From assembly GCF_008330945.1 (NCBI RefSeq), contig NZ_CP043488.1:1896501-1960500 (forward strand): a DNA stretch of 64,000 nt. The letters are read 5' to 3'. This stretch comes from Labrys sp. KNU-23. Its GTDB lineage: Bacteria; Pseudomonadota; Alphaproteobacteria; Rhizobiales; Labraceae. The position numbers and the translations under genes were made by a program. Of the stretch, positions 26,257-35,608 are shown piece after piece (position 1 is the stretch's first letter; every line of letters begins with the position of its first letter). The notes below the pieces were generated by a model, which did not search any database, was not told the DNA's origin, and saw nothing but the letters and a program-made list of their open reading frames with translations.

Positions 26257-27363
26257 CTAGGAGCGGCGGCCGGCATAGACAGGTAGCGTGATGCAGGCGA
26301 CATTGCCGCCGCCGAGCAGGATCTCGCGCGAATTCTCGATTCCGACGATGGTATGGCCAGGGAAGAGCTCGGCCAGGATGGCCTTGGCCGGGTGGTCGAG
26401 GGCGCAGCCGAACTCAGGCACCACCACCACGCTGTTGCCGGGATAGTAATTGATATAGCTCGCCGCGATGCGATTGCCGGCCGGCCGCGCCCAGGTCAAT
26501 TCGACCTGGTCCACCCCCTCGCTTTCCTCGGCCGTGGTCTCGATCGGCAGGGGATGGGGCAGCTTGTGCACTTTCAGCGCCCTGCCCCGGACGTCGCGCG
26601 CCGAGCGCAGCACGTCCTCGGCCTCGCGCACGATCTCATATTGCGGGTCGTCCCTGTCGTCGGTCCAGCTCAGCACCACCTCGCCGGGGCGCACGAAGCA
26701 GCAGATGTCGTCGACATGGCCGTCGGTCTCGTCGAAGGCGAAGCCTCGTGGCAGCCAGACGATGGTCTCGATGCCGAGATAATCGGCGAGCTGCTGCTCG
26801 ACCGCCGCAAGGCCGAGCTGGCCGTTGCGGTTGGCATTGAGCAGGCATTGCGTGGTGGTGATCAGCGTGCCCTGCCCGTCGCATTGCAGACCACCGCCTT
26901 CGGCGATCAGGCTGGAGCGGTAGCGGTCCAGCCGCTCGATTTCGAGGATCTTGTGGGCAAGCTGGTCGTCGAGGTCCCAGGGGAAATAGAGCCCACCATT
27001 CAGCCCGCCATAGGCGTTGAAGGTCCAGTCGACGCCGCGCACCTCGCCCTGGTCGTTGACGACGAAATTGGGGCCGCTGTCGCGAAGCCAGGAATCATTG
27101 CTCGACATTTCGACGAGCCGCACCGTATCGGGCAGGCAGGCGCGGGCGTGGCGCCATTGCCGCGCCGAGACGATCACTGTGACGGGCTCGCTTTCGGCGA
27201 TCGCGGCAGCGACGCGGGCGAACAGTTTCTGCGCAGGCTTGGCTCCCAGCCGCCAGGTATCGGGCCGTTCGGGCCAGATCAGCCAGCAACCGGCTTTCGG
27301 CTCGAACTCGCCGGGCGCGCGGAAACCATCCTGCCGCGGCGTGGTGGTGAGCGTCTTCGACAA
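26257..27363 (-). CDS. aguA: agmatine deiminase
   Basis: A 368-residue enzyme converting agmatine to N-carbamoylputrescine and ammonia. The family start GFRAPGEFEPKAGCWLIWPERPDTWR is seen, with ETDGHVDDICCFVRPGEV in the middle and the catalytic Cys near the C-terminus (GGGNVACIT). The His usually before that Cys is Ala, a common variation. The N-carbamoylputrescine amidase partner (AguB) is not in the window; a PotF-like gene follows. Confidence 0.92.
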   Translation of the reverse strand: MSKTLTTTPRQDGFRAPGEFEPKAGCWLIWPERPDTWRLGAKPAQKLFARVAAAIAESEPVTVIVSARQWRHARACLPDTVRLVEMSSNDSWLRDSGPNFVVNDQGEVRGVDWTFNAYGGLNGGLYFPWDLDDQLAHKILEIERLDRYRSSLIAEGGGLQCDGQGTLITTTQCLLNANRNGQLGLAAVEQQLADYLGIETIVWLPRGFAFDETDGHVDDICCFVRPGEVVLSWTDDRDDPQYEIVREAEDVLRSARDVRGRALKVHKLPHPLPIETTAEESEGVDQVELTWARPAGNRIAASYINYYPGNSVVVVPEFGCALDHPAKAILAELFPGHTIVGIENSREILLGGGNVACITLPVYAGRRS

Positions 27364-27500
27364 GGCCTTCCCCTCTGATCCGGTACCGCCTCAGCGGCTT
27401 GCCGGCCATCGTAGGAGCCTTGTCGGCGCCGACGCCATGTCCCATTTGGGATAGAGCGTTTTGCAGAGAAGCCGTCGATATCATGCTTGCGCCGGGCGCC

Positions 27501-28832
27501 TTACCCCGCCTTTCGCCGGGCCTCCACCGCCGTGATGAAACCGGCATAGCTCCAGGCCAGATGCTTGGCGGAGGTGTGCTCGCCGGTCACCCGGTCGAAC
27601 TGCTCGGACATTTCCCCGTCATCGGGCGTGAAGGCACGGATGATTTCGAGATAGGCATCGCCCCGTGCCTTGAGGCGATCGGCAGCGGCAGGATCCGCCG
27701 CACGCAGGGCCGCCGCGCGCAGATAGCAGAATTCGGCTGCCGCCTGCGTCGAGAAGTAATAGGCCCCGCCGGAGTAATATTCGTCGCCGCGGTAGCGGCC
27801 GAGAGCGATGCCGCGTCCCTCGGGCCGATCCCGGTTGATCGCATAGTCCTCCTCGAAGATCGCATCGAGGCGATCCAGCGTCGCCTCCATCCGGGCGTCA
27901 TAGGGCGAATGCGTGGGCAGGGAGCCGCCGGCATGAATCGCGGCGAGGATGACGGCGATGTCGAGGTCCTTTGGCGTGGGCTTGCCGTCCTCGGTCAGGC
28001 GCGAGCGGTAGAAGCCTTCGTCGCTGTGCCAGAAGTGGTGAAGCCGGCCCTGGATCTCGGCAGCATCCGCCCGGGCGCGCTGGGCGGTGGCGGCATCGCC
28101 CTGCGCAGCCAGCCAGGAGGCTCCCTCCTCCAGCGCAGCGGCCTCGATGCGCAGCGTGTAGTAGTGATGCGCCTTCTCCTCCTCCCAGATGTCGTAGCTC
28201 GGCTCGCGCCAATGGGCGAGGACGAAGCGGATGTCCTCGTCCAGCAGGGCGGCGATATTGGCGTCGTGCCGGGCGCCGAAACTACGGCCGGCGCTCCAGC
28301 GCAGCACCGTGAGCACCCGGGCAGCGATGCCGTCATATTGCGGACGGTTCCAGCGTGAAATGTCGAGGCGGCCGTCCGGATTGACCCGCGTCTCGCCTCG
28401 CACCTCATACGCGGCGAGATCGGCCTCGTCGCGCAGGAATTGCTCGAAATCCGGACGGACACGGTCGCGCCAGCCGGGTTGCAGCGCCCGGTCCGGGTCA
28501 GTGCGGATATCATCGAGGCCCAGGCTGAAATCCACGAAGTCGCAAAAATGGGCCGCTGCCATCTCGCTGTCGAGCCAGCGGGGGTCGATCTGTCGCAGGG
28601 CGTCGATCACCACGGCGGAGTCGCGATACCAGTGGAAGAAATAATCAGGGTCCGGATCGTAGGAGGCCGGCACCGGGGATGCCACGACCGACCCTCTTTT
28701 CGGCGTGACGGTCTGGCCGAAACCCGGCCGTTCCTTCACGGTGGCCGTGGCGGAGATCGCAAGCTGCATGTTCCTGACGGCGATGGGATATTGCCGCTCG
28801 ATCCAGCGATCGAGGTCCGTGATCACGCTCAT
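27501..28832 (-). CDS. glycoside hydrolase family 15 protein (glucoamylase-like)
   Basis: A 443-residue alpha/alpha-barrel enzyme. The N-terminal part (SYDPDPDYFFHWYRDSAVVIDAL) has the GH15 substrate-site wording, and GAYYFSTQAAAEF lies near the C-terminus. There is no signal peptide, so it acts in the cytoplasm on glucans, trehalose or similar alpha-glucosides. ATG 28832 follows GGAGAGAGCAG; an extension to 28880 would enter repeat copy C. Divergent from a GH3 gene. Confidence 0.82.
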   Translation of the reverse strand: MSVITDLDRWIERQYPIAVRNMQLAISATATVKERPGFGQTVTPKRGSVVASPVPASYDPDPDYFFHWYRDSAVVIDALRQIDPRWLDSEMAAAHFCDFVDFSLGLDDIRTDPDRALQPGWRDRVRPDFEQFLRDEADLAAYEVRGETRVNPDGRLDISRWNRPQYDGIAARVLTVLRWSAGRSFGARHDANIAALLDEDIRFVLAHWREPSYDIWEEEKAHHYYTLRIEAAALEEGASWLAAQGDAATAQRARADAAEIQGRLHHFWHSDEGFYRSRLTEDGKPTPKDLDIAVILAAIHAGGSLPTHSPYDARMEATLDRLDAIFEEDYAINRDRPEGRGIALGRYRGDEYYSGGAYYFSTQAAAEFCYLRAAALRAADPAAADRLKARGDAYLEIIRAFTPDDGEMSEQFDRVTGEHTSAKHLAWSYAGFITAVEARRKAG

Positions 28833-28850
28833 CTGCTCTCTCCGATTCTC

Positions 28851-28975
28851 AGGGCAAAACGCGTTGATGGGAAACGTCATTTTGCTCTAACTCTTTGTTT
28901 CCAAGCCAATCTGCCGGATTGGCTGCGGCCTCTTTGCCGTTGCAGGCGATTCTGCCAAACCGCAAAACGCTCTGG
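28851..28975 (-). repeat. two-hairpin intergenic repeat, copy C (reverse, extended)
   Basis: Reverse copy with GGGCAAAACGCG, core TTTTGCTCTAACTCTTTGTTTC, and arm CCGCAAAACGCTC. Between core and second arm it holds an extra hairpin, AAGCCAATC/GATTGGCT (about 28903-28924), absent from the shorter copies. Confidence 0.8.
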
Positions 28976-29099
28976 TGATGCTAACCAAGGTGGGGGTTGA
29001 ACAGAAGCCGTGAGGCGTTAAGCAAGGAGCTGAAGCTGATTTGCGCATCGGCCGCGCCGATCCGGCGAGCTGGATGAGCCTGCCGAACGAGGAGTTGTG

Positions 29100-31229
29100 A
29101 TGAGCCGCATCGAGACCCTGCTGTCCAAGATGACGCTGCGAGAAAAACTCGGCCAGCTCAATATGGTTGCCTCGGGCTATGCGGTGACCGGACCGTTGCT
29201 CGGCGGGGATTCGCCCGATGCCATCCGTTCCGGCGACATCGGCAATCTTCTCAACATGGTCGGCGTCGATCACGTCAACGAGGTCCAGCGCATCGCCGTG
29301 GAGGAATCGCGCCTCGGCATTCCCCTGCTGCTCGGCTTCGACGTCATCCACGGCCACAAGACGGCCTTTCCGGTGCCACTGGCCGAGGCCGCCATGTTCG
29401 ATCAGGCCGCCTGGGCCCGTACGGCGCGCATCGCGGCGGTGGAGGCCTGGAATGACGGGCTCGCCTTGACCTTCGCCCCGATGATCGACGTCTCCAGGGA
29501 TCTGCGCTGGGGCCGCATCGTCGAAAGTGCGGGCGAGGATTCCTGGCTCAACGCCGAAATGGCGATCGCCAAGGTCAAGGGCTTCCAGGGTTCGGATCTC
29601 TCGGCCGTCGGCTCGATCGCCGCCACCGCCAAGCATTTCTGCGCCTATGGCGCCCCGGTCGCCGGTCGCGAATATGCTTCGGTCGACATTTCGGACCGCG
29701 CCTTGCATGAGATCTATCTGCCGCCCTTCGAGGCGGCGGTGAAGGCGGGCGTGGCAGCTGTCATGCCCGCCTTCAACAGCCTGGCCGGCATGCCGATGAC
29801 GGCGCATGAGCCGCTGCTCAAGGGCTGGCTGCGCGACAAGCTCGGCTTCGACGGCGTCATCATCAGCGACTACAACGCGGTGGCCGAACTGATGAACCAT
29901 GGCGTGGCCGGCAACCTGGCCGAAGCCGCTGCCCTCTCCCTGCGGGCGGGTGTCGACATCGACATGGTCTCCAACGCCTATCGCAAGCATTTGCCGGAGG
30001 CGCTGTCGCGAGGCCTCATCACCATGGAAGAGATCGACGCCTGCGTGCGGCGCGTCCTCGCCCTCAAGGAGCGGCTCGGCCTGTTCGATCAGCCCTATCG
30101 GCGCGGCACGGCGCCCCTGGCCGCCATGGCCGGCAAGATCGACCATCATGAAGTCGCCCGCGACGCGGCGCGCAAATCCTGCGTCCTGCTCACCAATTAC
30201 AACGAAGCCCTGCCGCTCTCGCGCACCGAGCGGATCGCCCTGATCGGGCCCCTCGCCGACGCCCAGGCCGACATGCGCGGCCCCTGGGGCGGCGCCTCGG
30301 TTGCCGAGGACAGCATCACCCTGCGTACCAGCCTCGGCAAGGTCGCCACTGTCGTCGTGCATGCCGAGGGCGTGAAGATCAATTCGGAGGACACCTCCGG
30401 CATTGCCACCGCGGTGGAGGCGGCCCGCCTCGCCGATACCGTGGTGCTGTGCCTGGGCGAGGCGGCGCCGATGAGCGGGGAAGCTGCGAGCCGCGCCCAT
30501 CCGGAACTTCCGGGCAGGCAGCGCGAACTCGCCGAGGCCGTCCTGGCGCTCGGCAAGAAGGTGATCGTGGTGCTCTTCGCCGGCCGGCCGCTCACCTTGC
30601 CCTGGCTCTTCCCCAAGGCTTCTGCCGTGCTGATGGCCTGGTGGCCCGGCGAGCAGGCCGGCCCGGCCATCGGCGACCTCCTGATGGGTCAGGAATCGCC
30701 CTCCGGCCGCCTGCCGGTGAGTTGGCCCGACGCTGTCGGACAGGCGCCGCTCTACTACGAGCAATATCCGACCGGGCGCCCCTTCAACCCGAACGACCAC
30801 TACACCTCCAAATATATCGACGCCCCCAATGCGCCGGCCTTTCCCTTCGGCCACGGCCTCACCTATGGCGCCTTCAGCCTGTCCGGCCTGAAGGTGAGCA
30901 AGGCCGTTTTCGGCCCCGACGACACCATCGAGGTCAGCGCCACGGTTACCAATACCGGCAAGCATGCCGCCCGGGAGACGGTGTTCCTGTTCACCCATGA
31001 CCTGGTGGCGAGCCTGTCCCGGCCGTTGCTGGAGCTGAGGGGTTTTGCCAGGATCAGCCTCGATCCCGGCCAGAGCGGCACCGTCACCATCTCCCTGGCG
31101 GCCCGGGATCTCGCTTTCCCCGGCAGGGACCTGCAGCCGGTGCTGGAAGCCGGCGATTTCGAGATCAAGCTGGGCTCGAGCGCCAGGCGCAGCCAGCTCC
31201 TGAACACCCGGGTGACGCTCAAGCTGTGA
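29100..31229 (+). CDS. bglX: glycoside hydrolase family 3 beta-glucosidase
   Basis: A 709-residue BglX-like enzyme. The N-terminal barrel carries the family wording KHFCAYG and the nucleophile Asp in GFDGVIISDYNAV. A second alpha/beta domain (KKVIVVLFAGRPLTL; MAWWPGEQAG) and a C-terminal fibronectin-III-like domain follow. There is no signal peptide, so it is probably cytoplasmic and removes glucose from imported beta-glucosides. ATG 29100 has GAGGAG five bases upstream. Confidence 0.92.
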   Translation: MSRIETLLSKMTLREKLGQLNMVASGYAVTGPLLGGDSPDAIRSGDIGNLLNMVGVDHVNEVQRIAVEESRLGIPLLLGFDVIHGHKTAFPVPLAEAAMFDQAAWARTARIAAVEAWNDGLALTFAPMIDVSRDLRWGRIVESAGEDSWLNAEMAIAKVKGFQGSDLSAVGSIAATAKHFCAYGAPVAGREYASVDISDRALHEIYLPPFEAAVKAGVAAVMPAFNSLAGMPMTAHEPLLKGWLRDKLGFDGVIISDYNAVAELMNHGVAGNLAEAAALSLRAGVDIDMVSNAYRKHLPEALSRGLITMEEIDACVRRVLALKERLGLFDQPYRRGTAPLAAMAGKIDHHEVARDAARKSCVLLTNYNEALPLSRTERIALIGPLADAQADMRGPWGGASVAEDSITLRTSLGKVATVVVHAEGVKINSEDTSGIATAVEAARLADTVVLCLGEAAPMSGEAASRAHPELPGRQRELAEAVLALGKKVIVVLFAGRPLTLPWLFPKASAVLMAWWPGEQAGPAIGDLLMGQESPSGRLPVSWPDAVGQAPLYYEQYPTGRPFNPNDHYTSKYIDAPNAPAFPFGHGLTYGAFSLSGLKVSKAVFGPDDTIEVSATVTNTGKHAARETVFLFTHDLVASLSRPLLELRGFARISLDPGQSGTVTISLAARDLAFPGRDLQPVLEAGDFEIKLGSSARRSQLLNTRVTLKL

Positions 31230-31268
31230 GCGCCGCCATCCGATCGGCAAAACCGCGTCATCCCAGCC

Positions 31269-31373
31269 CTAAAGCGTTTTGCGATTTGATGGAATCGCCA
31301 GGAATCGCAAAGACGCGTCGGAACAAGGAGCTGGAGCAAATGGGCGTTCACGCCTGAACGCACTTTGCTCTAG
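31269..31373 (+). repeat. two-hairpin intergenic repeat, copy D (forward)
   Basis: Forward copy: CTAAAGCGTTTTGCGATTT paired with AATCGCAAAGACGC, core GAACAAGGAGCTGGAGCAAA, then GCGTTCACGCCTGAACGC and the edge TTTGCTCTAG. Its right edge contains the stop codon of the RES-domain gene on the other strand. Confidence 0.88.
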
Positions 31374-31813
31374 GCAGGCAGGGGAGGCAGGCTGAGACAT
31401 TGCTCGAAACTAAACGGCCTTGCCGTCAAGGGCGCGATCGAGCTTGCCTTGGGATGTCTGGGATTCATCAGGATGAGCCTGGCTTCCGGCAGGACGGCGG
31501 AAGGCACCGAGGCAAGCAGGGAGCGGTTGGAAGAGAGCCACGCATCCCCCCTTGCCCGCTTCTCGATCGGATCCGGCGTGACGGGAATTTCTTCCGGTTC
31601 CTCGCCGGTCTCGGTCCAGCCCAGCAGGTAGTCCTGGTCGATCCCCTCAAGGTCCCGCGGCAGATAGCGCAGGACGATCAGAACGGAAAGGGCCGCTTCC
31701 GAGGCGAAGTGGACGACGGGCCGGCCAGGCGATGTCCAACGAGCGCCATGGCGCTCCGCGCCGCTGCCGTCGAGAGCCAGGAAAGGGCGCCGCGCCAATC
31801 GCCATAATCGCAT
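31370..31813 (-). CDS. RES-domain protein (orphan, atypical active site)
   Basis: About 147 residues from ATG 31813 (MRLWRLARRPF). RES wording is clear: ARWTSPGRPVVHFAS, VPSAVLPEARLILMNPRHP. RES proteins are NAD+-degrading toxins paired with an Xre/ParS antitoxin. Here the conserved Arg25 and the later Ser are kept, but the usual Tyr is His35 and the usual Glu (ALALLEV) is Ile46. No antitoxin gene lies upstream on the same strand. It may be inactive or domesticated. The TAG stop lies in the edge of repeat copy D. Confidence 0.72.
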   Translation of the reverse strand: MRLWRLARRPFLALDGSGAERHGARWTSPGRPVVHFASEAALSVLIVLRYLPRDLEGIDQDYLLGWTETGEEPEEIPVTPDPIEKRARGDAWLSSNRSLLASVPSAVLPEARLILMNPRHPKASSIAPLTARPFSFEQCLSLPPLPA

Positions 31814-32038
31814 GCCGGTCCGAAGCCTCGTCGTCGCAAGAACACAATACAGGCCCATACTCTCGCAGCCGATTTATGCAATGGAAAAGGCACGGGGTCC
31901 AAGGACCGACCAGCCCTGTCATCCGCCAGGGGGCAAGCCGCGAAACGCCCCCGCCCTGCAATTTTTCGGCCGTCCTGTCGGCTTCCCGCTCTGACCGGCG
32001 TCCTTGTGGCAACGGGCAGCCAACACAGAGGACCGATC

Positions 32039-32440
32039 ATGTCGAGCCAGACTGCCTCCATCTCCAAGGGTGCCTATCGGACGGGCGTCGTGCTCAGCAC
32101 CCTGGTGGTGATCTTCCTCATCTTCGACGGTGCCATCAAGCTGGTGCCCCTGCAGGTGGTGATCGATACCATGCAGGGTCTGGGCTATCCGCCCGAACAC
32201 GCCCGCCTCATCGGCGTGATCACCCTCGCCGCCACGGTGCTCTATGCCATTCCACGCACCTCGCTTCTCGGTGCGGTACTGCTGACCGGCCTGCTCGGCG
32301 GCGCCATCGCCACCAACCTCAGGGCGAGCACCCCGATCTTCAGCCACCTCCTGTTCGGGGTCTATCTCGGGGCGCTGATGTGGGGCGGCCTCTATCTGCG
32401 CGATGCCAGGGTCCGGGCCATCCTGCCCCTGCTGCGCTGA
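32039..32440 (+). CDS. DoxX-family membrane protein
   Basis: A 133-residue protein with four hydrophobic helices and the DoxX-like pattern FDGAIKLVPLQVVIDTMQGLGYP. The family is linked loosely to redox or quinone functions; the specific role is unknown. ATG 32039 follows AGAGGACCGATC. Its last 101 bases overlap the end of the OpgC-like gene on the opposite strand. Confidence 0.8.
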   Translation: MSSQTASISKGAYRTGVVLSTLVVIFLIFDGAIKLVPLQVVIDTMQGLGYPPEHARLIGVITLAATVLYAIPRTSLLGAVLLTGLLGGAIATNLRASTPIFSHLLFGVYLGALMWGGLYLRDARVRAILPLLR

Positions 32441-33950
32441 GGCGGGGCCTGTCAGCCCGCACCATCACCGGGCCGCCGGCCGCCTTCTCGGCCTCGCTGA
32501 ACTTGGCGGCGGCGCACAGGAAGGCGATGCCGCCGCAGACCAGGGCGATCTGGATCCACAGCGTGTCATGGCCCGTCATCAGCACCACCTGGCCGGCTCC
32601 GGCCAGCAGCGAGAGCAGGAAGAACACCAGCAGGCTGTGGCGGCCAAGCATGATCAAGGGCTGCATTACCCGCAGCGAAGCGAGCTTGGGCGAGATGCCC
32701 AATCCGTAGATGAAGCTGGCCATGCCCAGGAAGTGCACGAGGCGGCCAAGGCCGAGATTGGTCTTGTCGAGGTCGAGCCAGCCATAAACAGCCTCACGCA
32801 CGCCGAAGGACAGGCCGAAGCCGTTGGTGACCACGAAGGCACCCGCGAAGACGATCAGGCCGCCAAGGGCGAACAGCGGCTTGGAGATGGCGAGCCGCCC
32901 CTGCTGCAGCAGCAGGCCGACGGCGATACCGATCGCCATCATGAACTGCCAGGTGAAGGGGTTGAAGAACCAGCCGCCGGCGATCGGCCAGGACGGCAGG
33001 TTCCAGCCATAATAGCGGGCCAAACCGTAGAGCAATGCCGAAGCGGCCAGCATCACACCGATATGCAACCGCGCCAGATAGAACAGAGCGGGCACCAGGC
33101 CGATCAGGGCGATATAGAGCGGCAGGATGTTGAAATAGCCGATCTGGTGGCCAAGCGAGAGCGTGCCGAGCAGGAAGGTGCCGGCATCCTGGATGTAGAG
33201 GTCACGTCCATGCATCGCCATGAGATCGGGCATCCGCCAATGCAGGGCACCTGCCGCGAAGATGGCGATGCCGGCCAGCGTCATCAGGACATGCACGCCA
33301 TAGAGCTTCAGGGCACGCTTGCCGAGCGCCAGGGAGACATCGACTTCCTTGCCGGCATTGAATTTGCGGCCATAGGCAAGCGCCATGGCGACACCGGACA
33401 TGAAGACGAAGGCTTCGGCCGAATCGGACAGACCGAAATTGCGCGAGGTGATGACCTCAAAGAGGTTGCCGGGCATGTGGTTGATGAAGATCGTGCACAG
33501 CACGAAGCCGCGCCACATGTCGACGGAGATGGCGCGCTGATTGGGCTTCACCGCCGGACTGGCGGCAACCGGCTTCGGAGGGTTTTGCCGGCGATCGGCA
33601 ATATAGTCGATCAACAGTCGCACCGCCTCGCAGGCGCCGAAGATCAGGATCGCGGTGAGGGCAAACAAGGCCAGCGCCGGAAGCTGGGCGGGCGCCAGCC
33701 ACAGCGTATAGAAGGGCTGGATGAACAGGAAAGTGACGACGGTGGCCGTCAGCAGGATGGCGAACAGGCCGATTCCGAAACCGAACAGAACCTCTGCAAG
33801 TACAACCGCCGGTAGAAAGACAAAATATGAATAGCTGTGCCAGCCCAGATAGGCTTGCAGGAAATAGCACGGCACGAACAGCAGCGCCGTGAGCAAATAA
33901 GGGCGTACCGGCCTGGCCAGTCGCAAGAAACTGAATTGATTGCTCATCAT
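32340..33950 (-). CDS. opgC: DUF4118-OpgC fusion, membrane acyl/succinyltransferase-like protein
   Basis: A 536-residue polytopic membrane protein. Residues about 15-125 form four helices matching the DUF4118 module of KdpD-like sensor kinases (TVVTFLFIQPFYTLWLA). From about residue 140 the OpgC domain begins (ISVDMWRGFVLCTIFINHMPGN), the fold of enzymes that add succinyl groups to periplasmic glucans. About 45 C-terminal residues are encoded opposite the DoxX gene and are low-complexity. The DUF4118 front end is unusual. No opgGH genes are near. Confidence 0.8.
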   Translation of the reverse strand: MMSNQFSFLRLARPVRPYLLTALLFVPCYFLQAYLGWHSYSYFVFLPAVVLAEVLFGFGIGLFAILLTATVVTFLFIQPFYTLWLAPAQLPALALFALTAILIFGACEAVRLLIDYIADRRQNPPKPVAASPAVKPNQRAISVDMWRGFVLCTIFINHMPGNLFEVITSRNFGLSDSAEAFVFMSGVAMALAYGRKFNAGKEVDVSLALGKRALKLYGVHVLMTLAGIAIFAAGALHWRMPDLMAMHGRDLYIQDAGTFLLGTLSLGHQIGYFNILPLYIALIGLVPALFYLARLHIGVMLAASALLYGLARYYGWNLPSWPIAGGWFFNPFTWQFMMAIGIAVGLLLQQGRLAISKPLFALGGLIVFAGAFVVTNGFGLSFGVREAVYGWLDLDKTNLGLGRLVHFLGMASFIYGLGISPKLASLRVMQPLIMLGRHSLLVFFLLSLLAGAGQVVLMTGHDTLWIQIALVCGGIAFLCAAAKFSEAEKAAGGPVMVRADRPRLSAAGAGWPGPWHRADRGRPTSAPRDRPRTGGG

Positions 33951-34464
33951 ACGCGCCTTCCACTTCCATCACTGCCGGTCGCCGCGGCGCGCTTGAATTG
34001 CCACGACAGGATGCCAACACTTCGACACCCCTCCTTCAGCACCTCGCTCAACTGAGTCCTGGAGCCTGGCGACATAGTGGCGGTCTCATCCTGTACGGGG
34101 GATGAACGAGCTAGGCGCAAAAAAGTTGCATGGCGTGTTGCATCATCGCCACGCCCCTCGACAAAATCGACGTCAAACCGCTTTTGGCTGGAATTTTGTC
34201 ATTGTTTCCTAATTTGTGACACAGCTTATCGGCATAAGCGCTCCGTCAAGCGGCCTCAGCGCGGCCTGTTCCGGCATCGACCCCGCTTGTCGGCGGCAAC
34301 CATGCGACGGATGTGTCCAGCGATTGCCGGCTTTCGACGAATTCGCTTGTCGCACGACACAATACGAGCTTGAAATGCGCATGGCTTGGCCCGAATCCGC
34401 ACGTGTTCTTTCCGTTCTCCGCGGGACGTCAAACGCTTGCCGAGTTTCCCAATATAGCCCGCGA
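33951..34464. other. 514-base gap without a recognisable gene
   Basis: The stretch between the OpgC-like and esterase genes has no convincing reading frame, repeat copy or strong hairpin. It must hold the divergent promoters. The part around 34180-34220 is more AT-rich (AATTTTGTCATTGTTTCC), a plausible promoter area for the esterase gene. Confidence 0.5.
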
Positions 34465-35529
34465 ATGGGCAACATCGGGAAACTCCGCTTAGCCGCTGCG
34501 CTTTGCCTTGGCCTTCTGGCCGGATTGGCTGCGGGCCGTAATGGTGCGCAGGCCAGCACGCTTGAGGAAATGTCCTTTCCCAGCAAAGCCTTGGGTAAGC
34601 CCTTGACCGTGTCGGTCTATCGTCCGGACCTGCCGGCGCCGGAAGCCGGCTGGCCGGTGCTCTATCTCCTGCACGGCCGCGACGCGAATAATCGCGACTG
34701 GTCCTCCCTTGCCACGATCAAGGCGACGCTCGACCGCCTGATCAAGAACGGGCGGATCAACCCGATGCTGGTGGTCATGCCCTCCGCCGGCAACAGCTGG
34801 TATGTCGATTCTGCCGATGTGAAGGGGCCGGGCAATTACGAAACCGCTCTGCTCAACGAGCTGCCGACCGCTTTCGAGAAGCGCTTCGCCCCCCATTGCA
34901 CCCGCAAGTCCCGGGCCATCGCCGGCATTTCGATGGGCGGCTTCGGCGCGCTGCGCTTCGCCTTCAAGCGACCGGACCGCTATGTCGCGGTCGCCAGCCT
35001 GTCCGGCGCTCTGTGGCAGAACATTCCGACCTCTCAGACCATGACGGCATGGCCGGGAGCGAGCGGCAGCTATTTCAAGCGCATCGATCAGGCGACCGTG
35101 GTCGGCGGTCCTGATCTACCGCCGGAGGGAGCTCATTTCGGCGGCGCCTTCGGTACGCCCTTCGACGCCAAGCGCTTCAACGACGCCAACGTCTTCACCT
35201 TGCTCGCCCGCCAGATCGAAGCCGGCAATGAGCTGCCGGCGATCTACCTTACCGTCGGCGACCATGACGGCCTCAATTTCTGGCGCGGGTCCATGGCGCT
35301 CTACGAGACGCTGATGGCCGACAGGCTCAACATCGAATTCCGCGTCACCGATGGCGACCACACCTGGTCGCTGTGGCGCAAGACCATCGAGGACGCCCTC
35401 GAATTCGTGGATTCGAAATTTGCACCGGCCATCGCCCCGCCTTTGGTGGCGGTGAGTCCCGCCATGCCCAGCGCTGCCAGCGGCGAACCGGCGCCCAAGA
35501 TGGCCGGTGGCGAGACCGTGGTGAAATAA
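34465..35529 (+). CDS. exported esterase D/S-formylglutathione hydrolase-like alpha/beta hydrolase
   Basis: About 354 residues from ATG 34465, which gives a signal peptide (LRLAAALCLGLLAGLAAG...AQAS). The nucleophile elbow is GISMGGFGALR, with LYLLHGRDANNRDW at the N-terminus, VGDHDGLNF for the Asp, and DHTWSLW near the His. It belongs to the esterase D/antigen 85-like superfamily. Substrate unknown. An upstream reading to 34216 has no signal and no ribosome-binding site. Confidence 0.8.
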   Translation: MGNIGKLRLAAALCLGLLAGLAAGRNGAQASTLEEMSFPSKALGKPLTVSVYRPDLPAPEAGWPVLYLLHGRDANNRDWSSLATIKATLDRLIKNGRINPMLVVMPSAGNSWYVDSADVKGPGNYETALLNELPTAFEKRFAPHCTRKSRAIAGISMGGFGALRFAFKRPDRYVAVASLSGALWQNIPTSQTMTAWPGASGSYFKRIDQATVVGGPDLPPEGAHFGGAFGTPFDAKRFNDANVFTLLARQIEAGNELPAIYLTVGDHDGLNFWRGSMALYETLMADRLNIEFRVTDGDHTWSLWRKTIEDALEFVDSKFAPAIAPPLVAVSPAMPSAASGEPAPKMAGGETVVK

Positions 35530-35608
35530 CCCCCGGTCTGCGCCCAGCGCTTCGCCGTTTCAACAGATCAGCAAACTGAATGCGCCGGCCTCACGCTCTC
35601 GACCGGCT

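Noticed and set aside
32403-33815. 470-codon plus-strand frame opposite the OpgC-like gene
   Set aside because: Gln/Glu/His-rich shadow; the membrane-protein reading on the other strand is clear.
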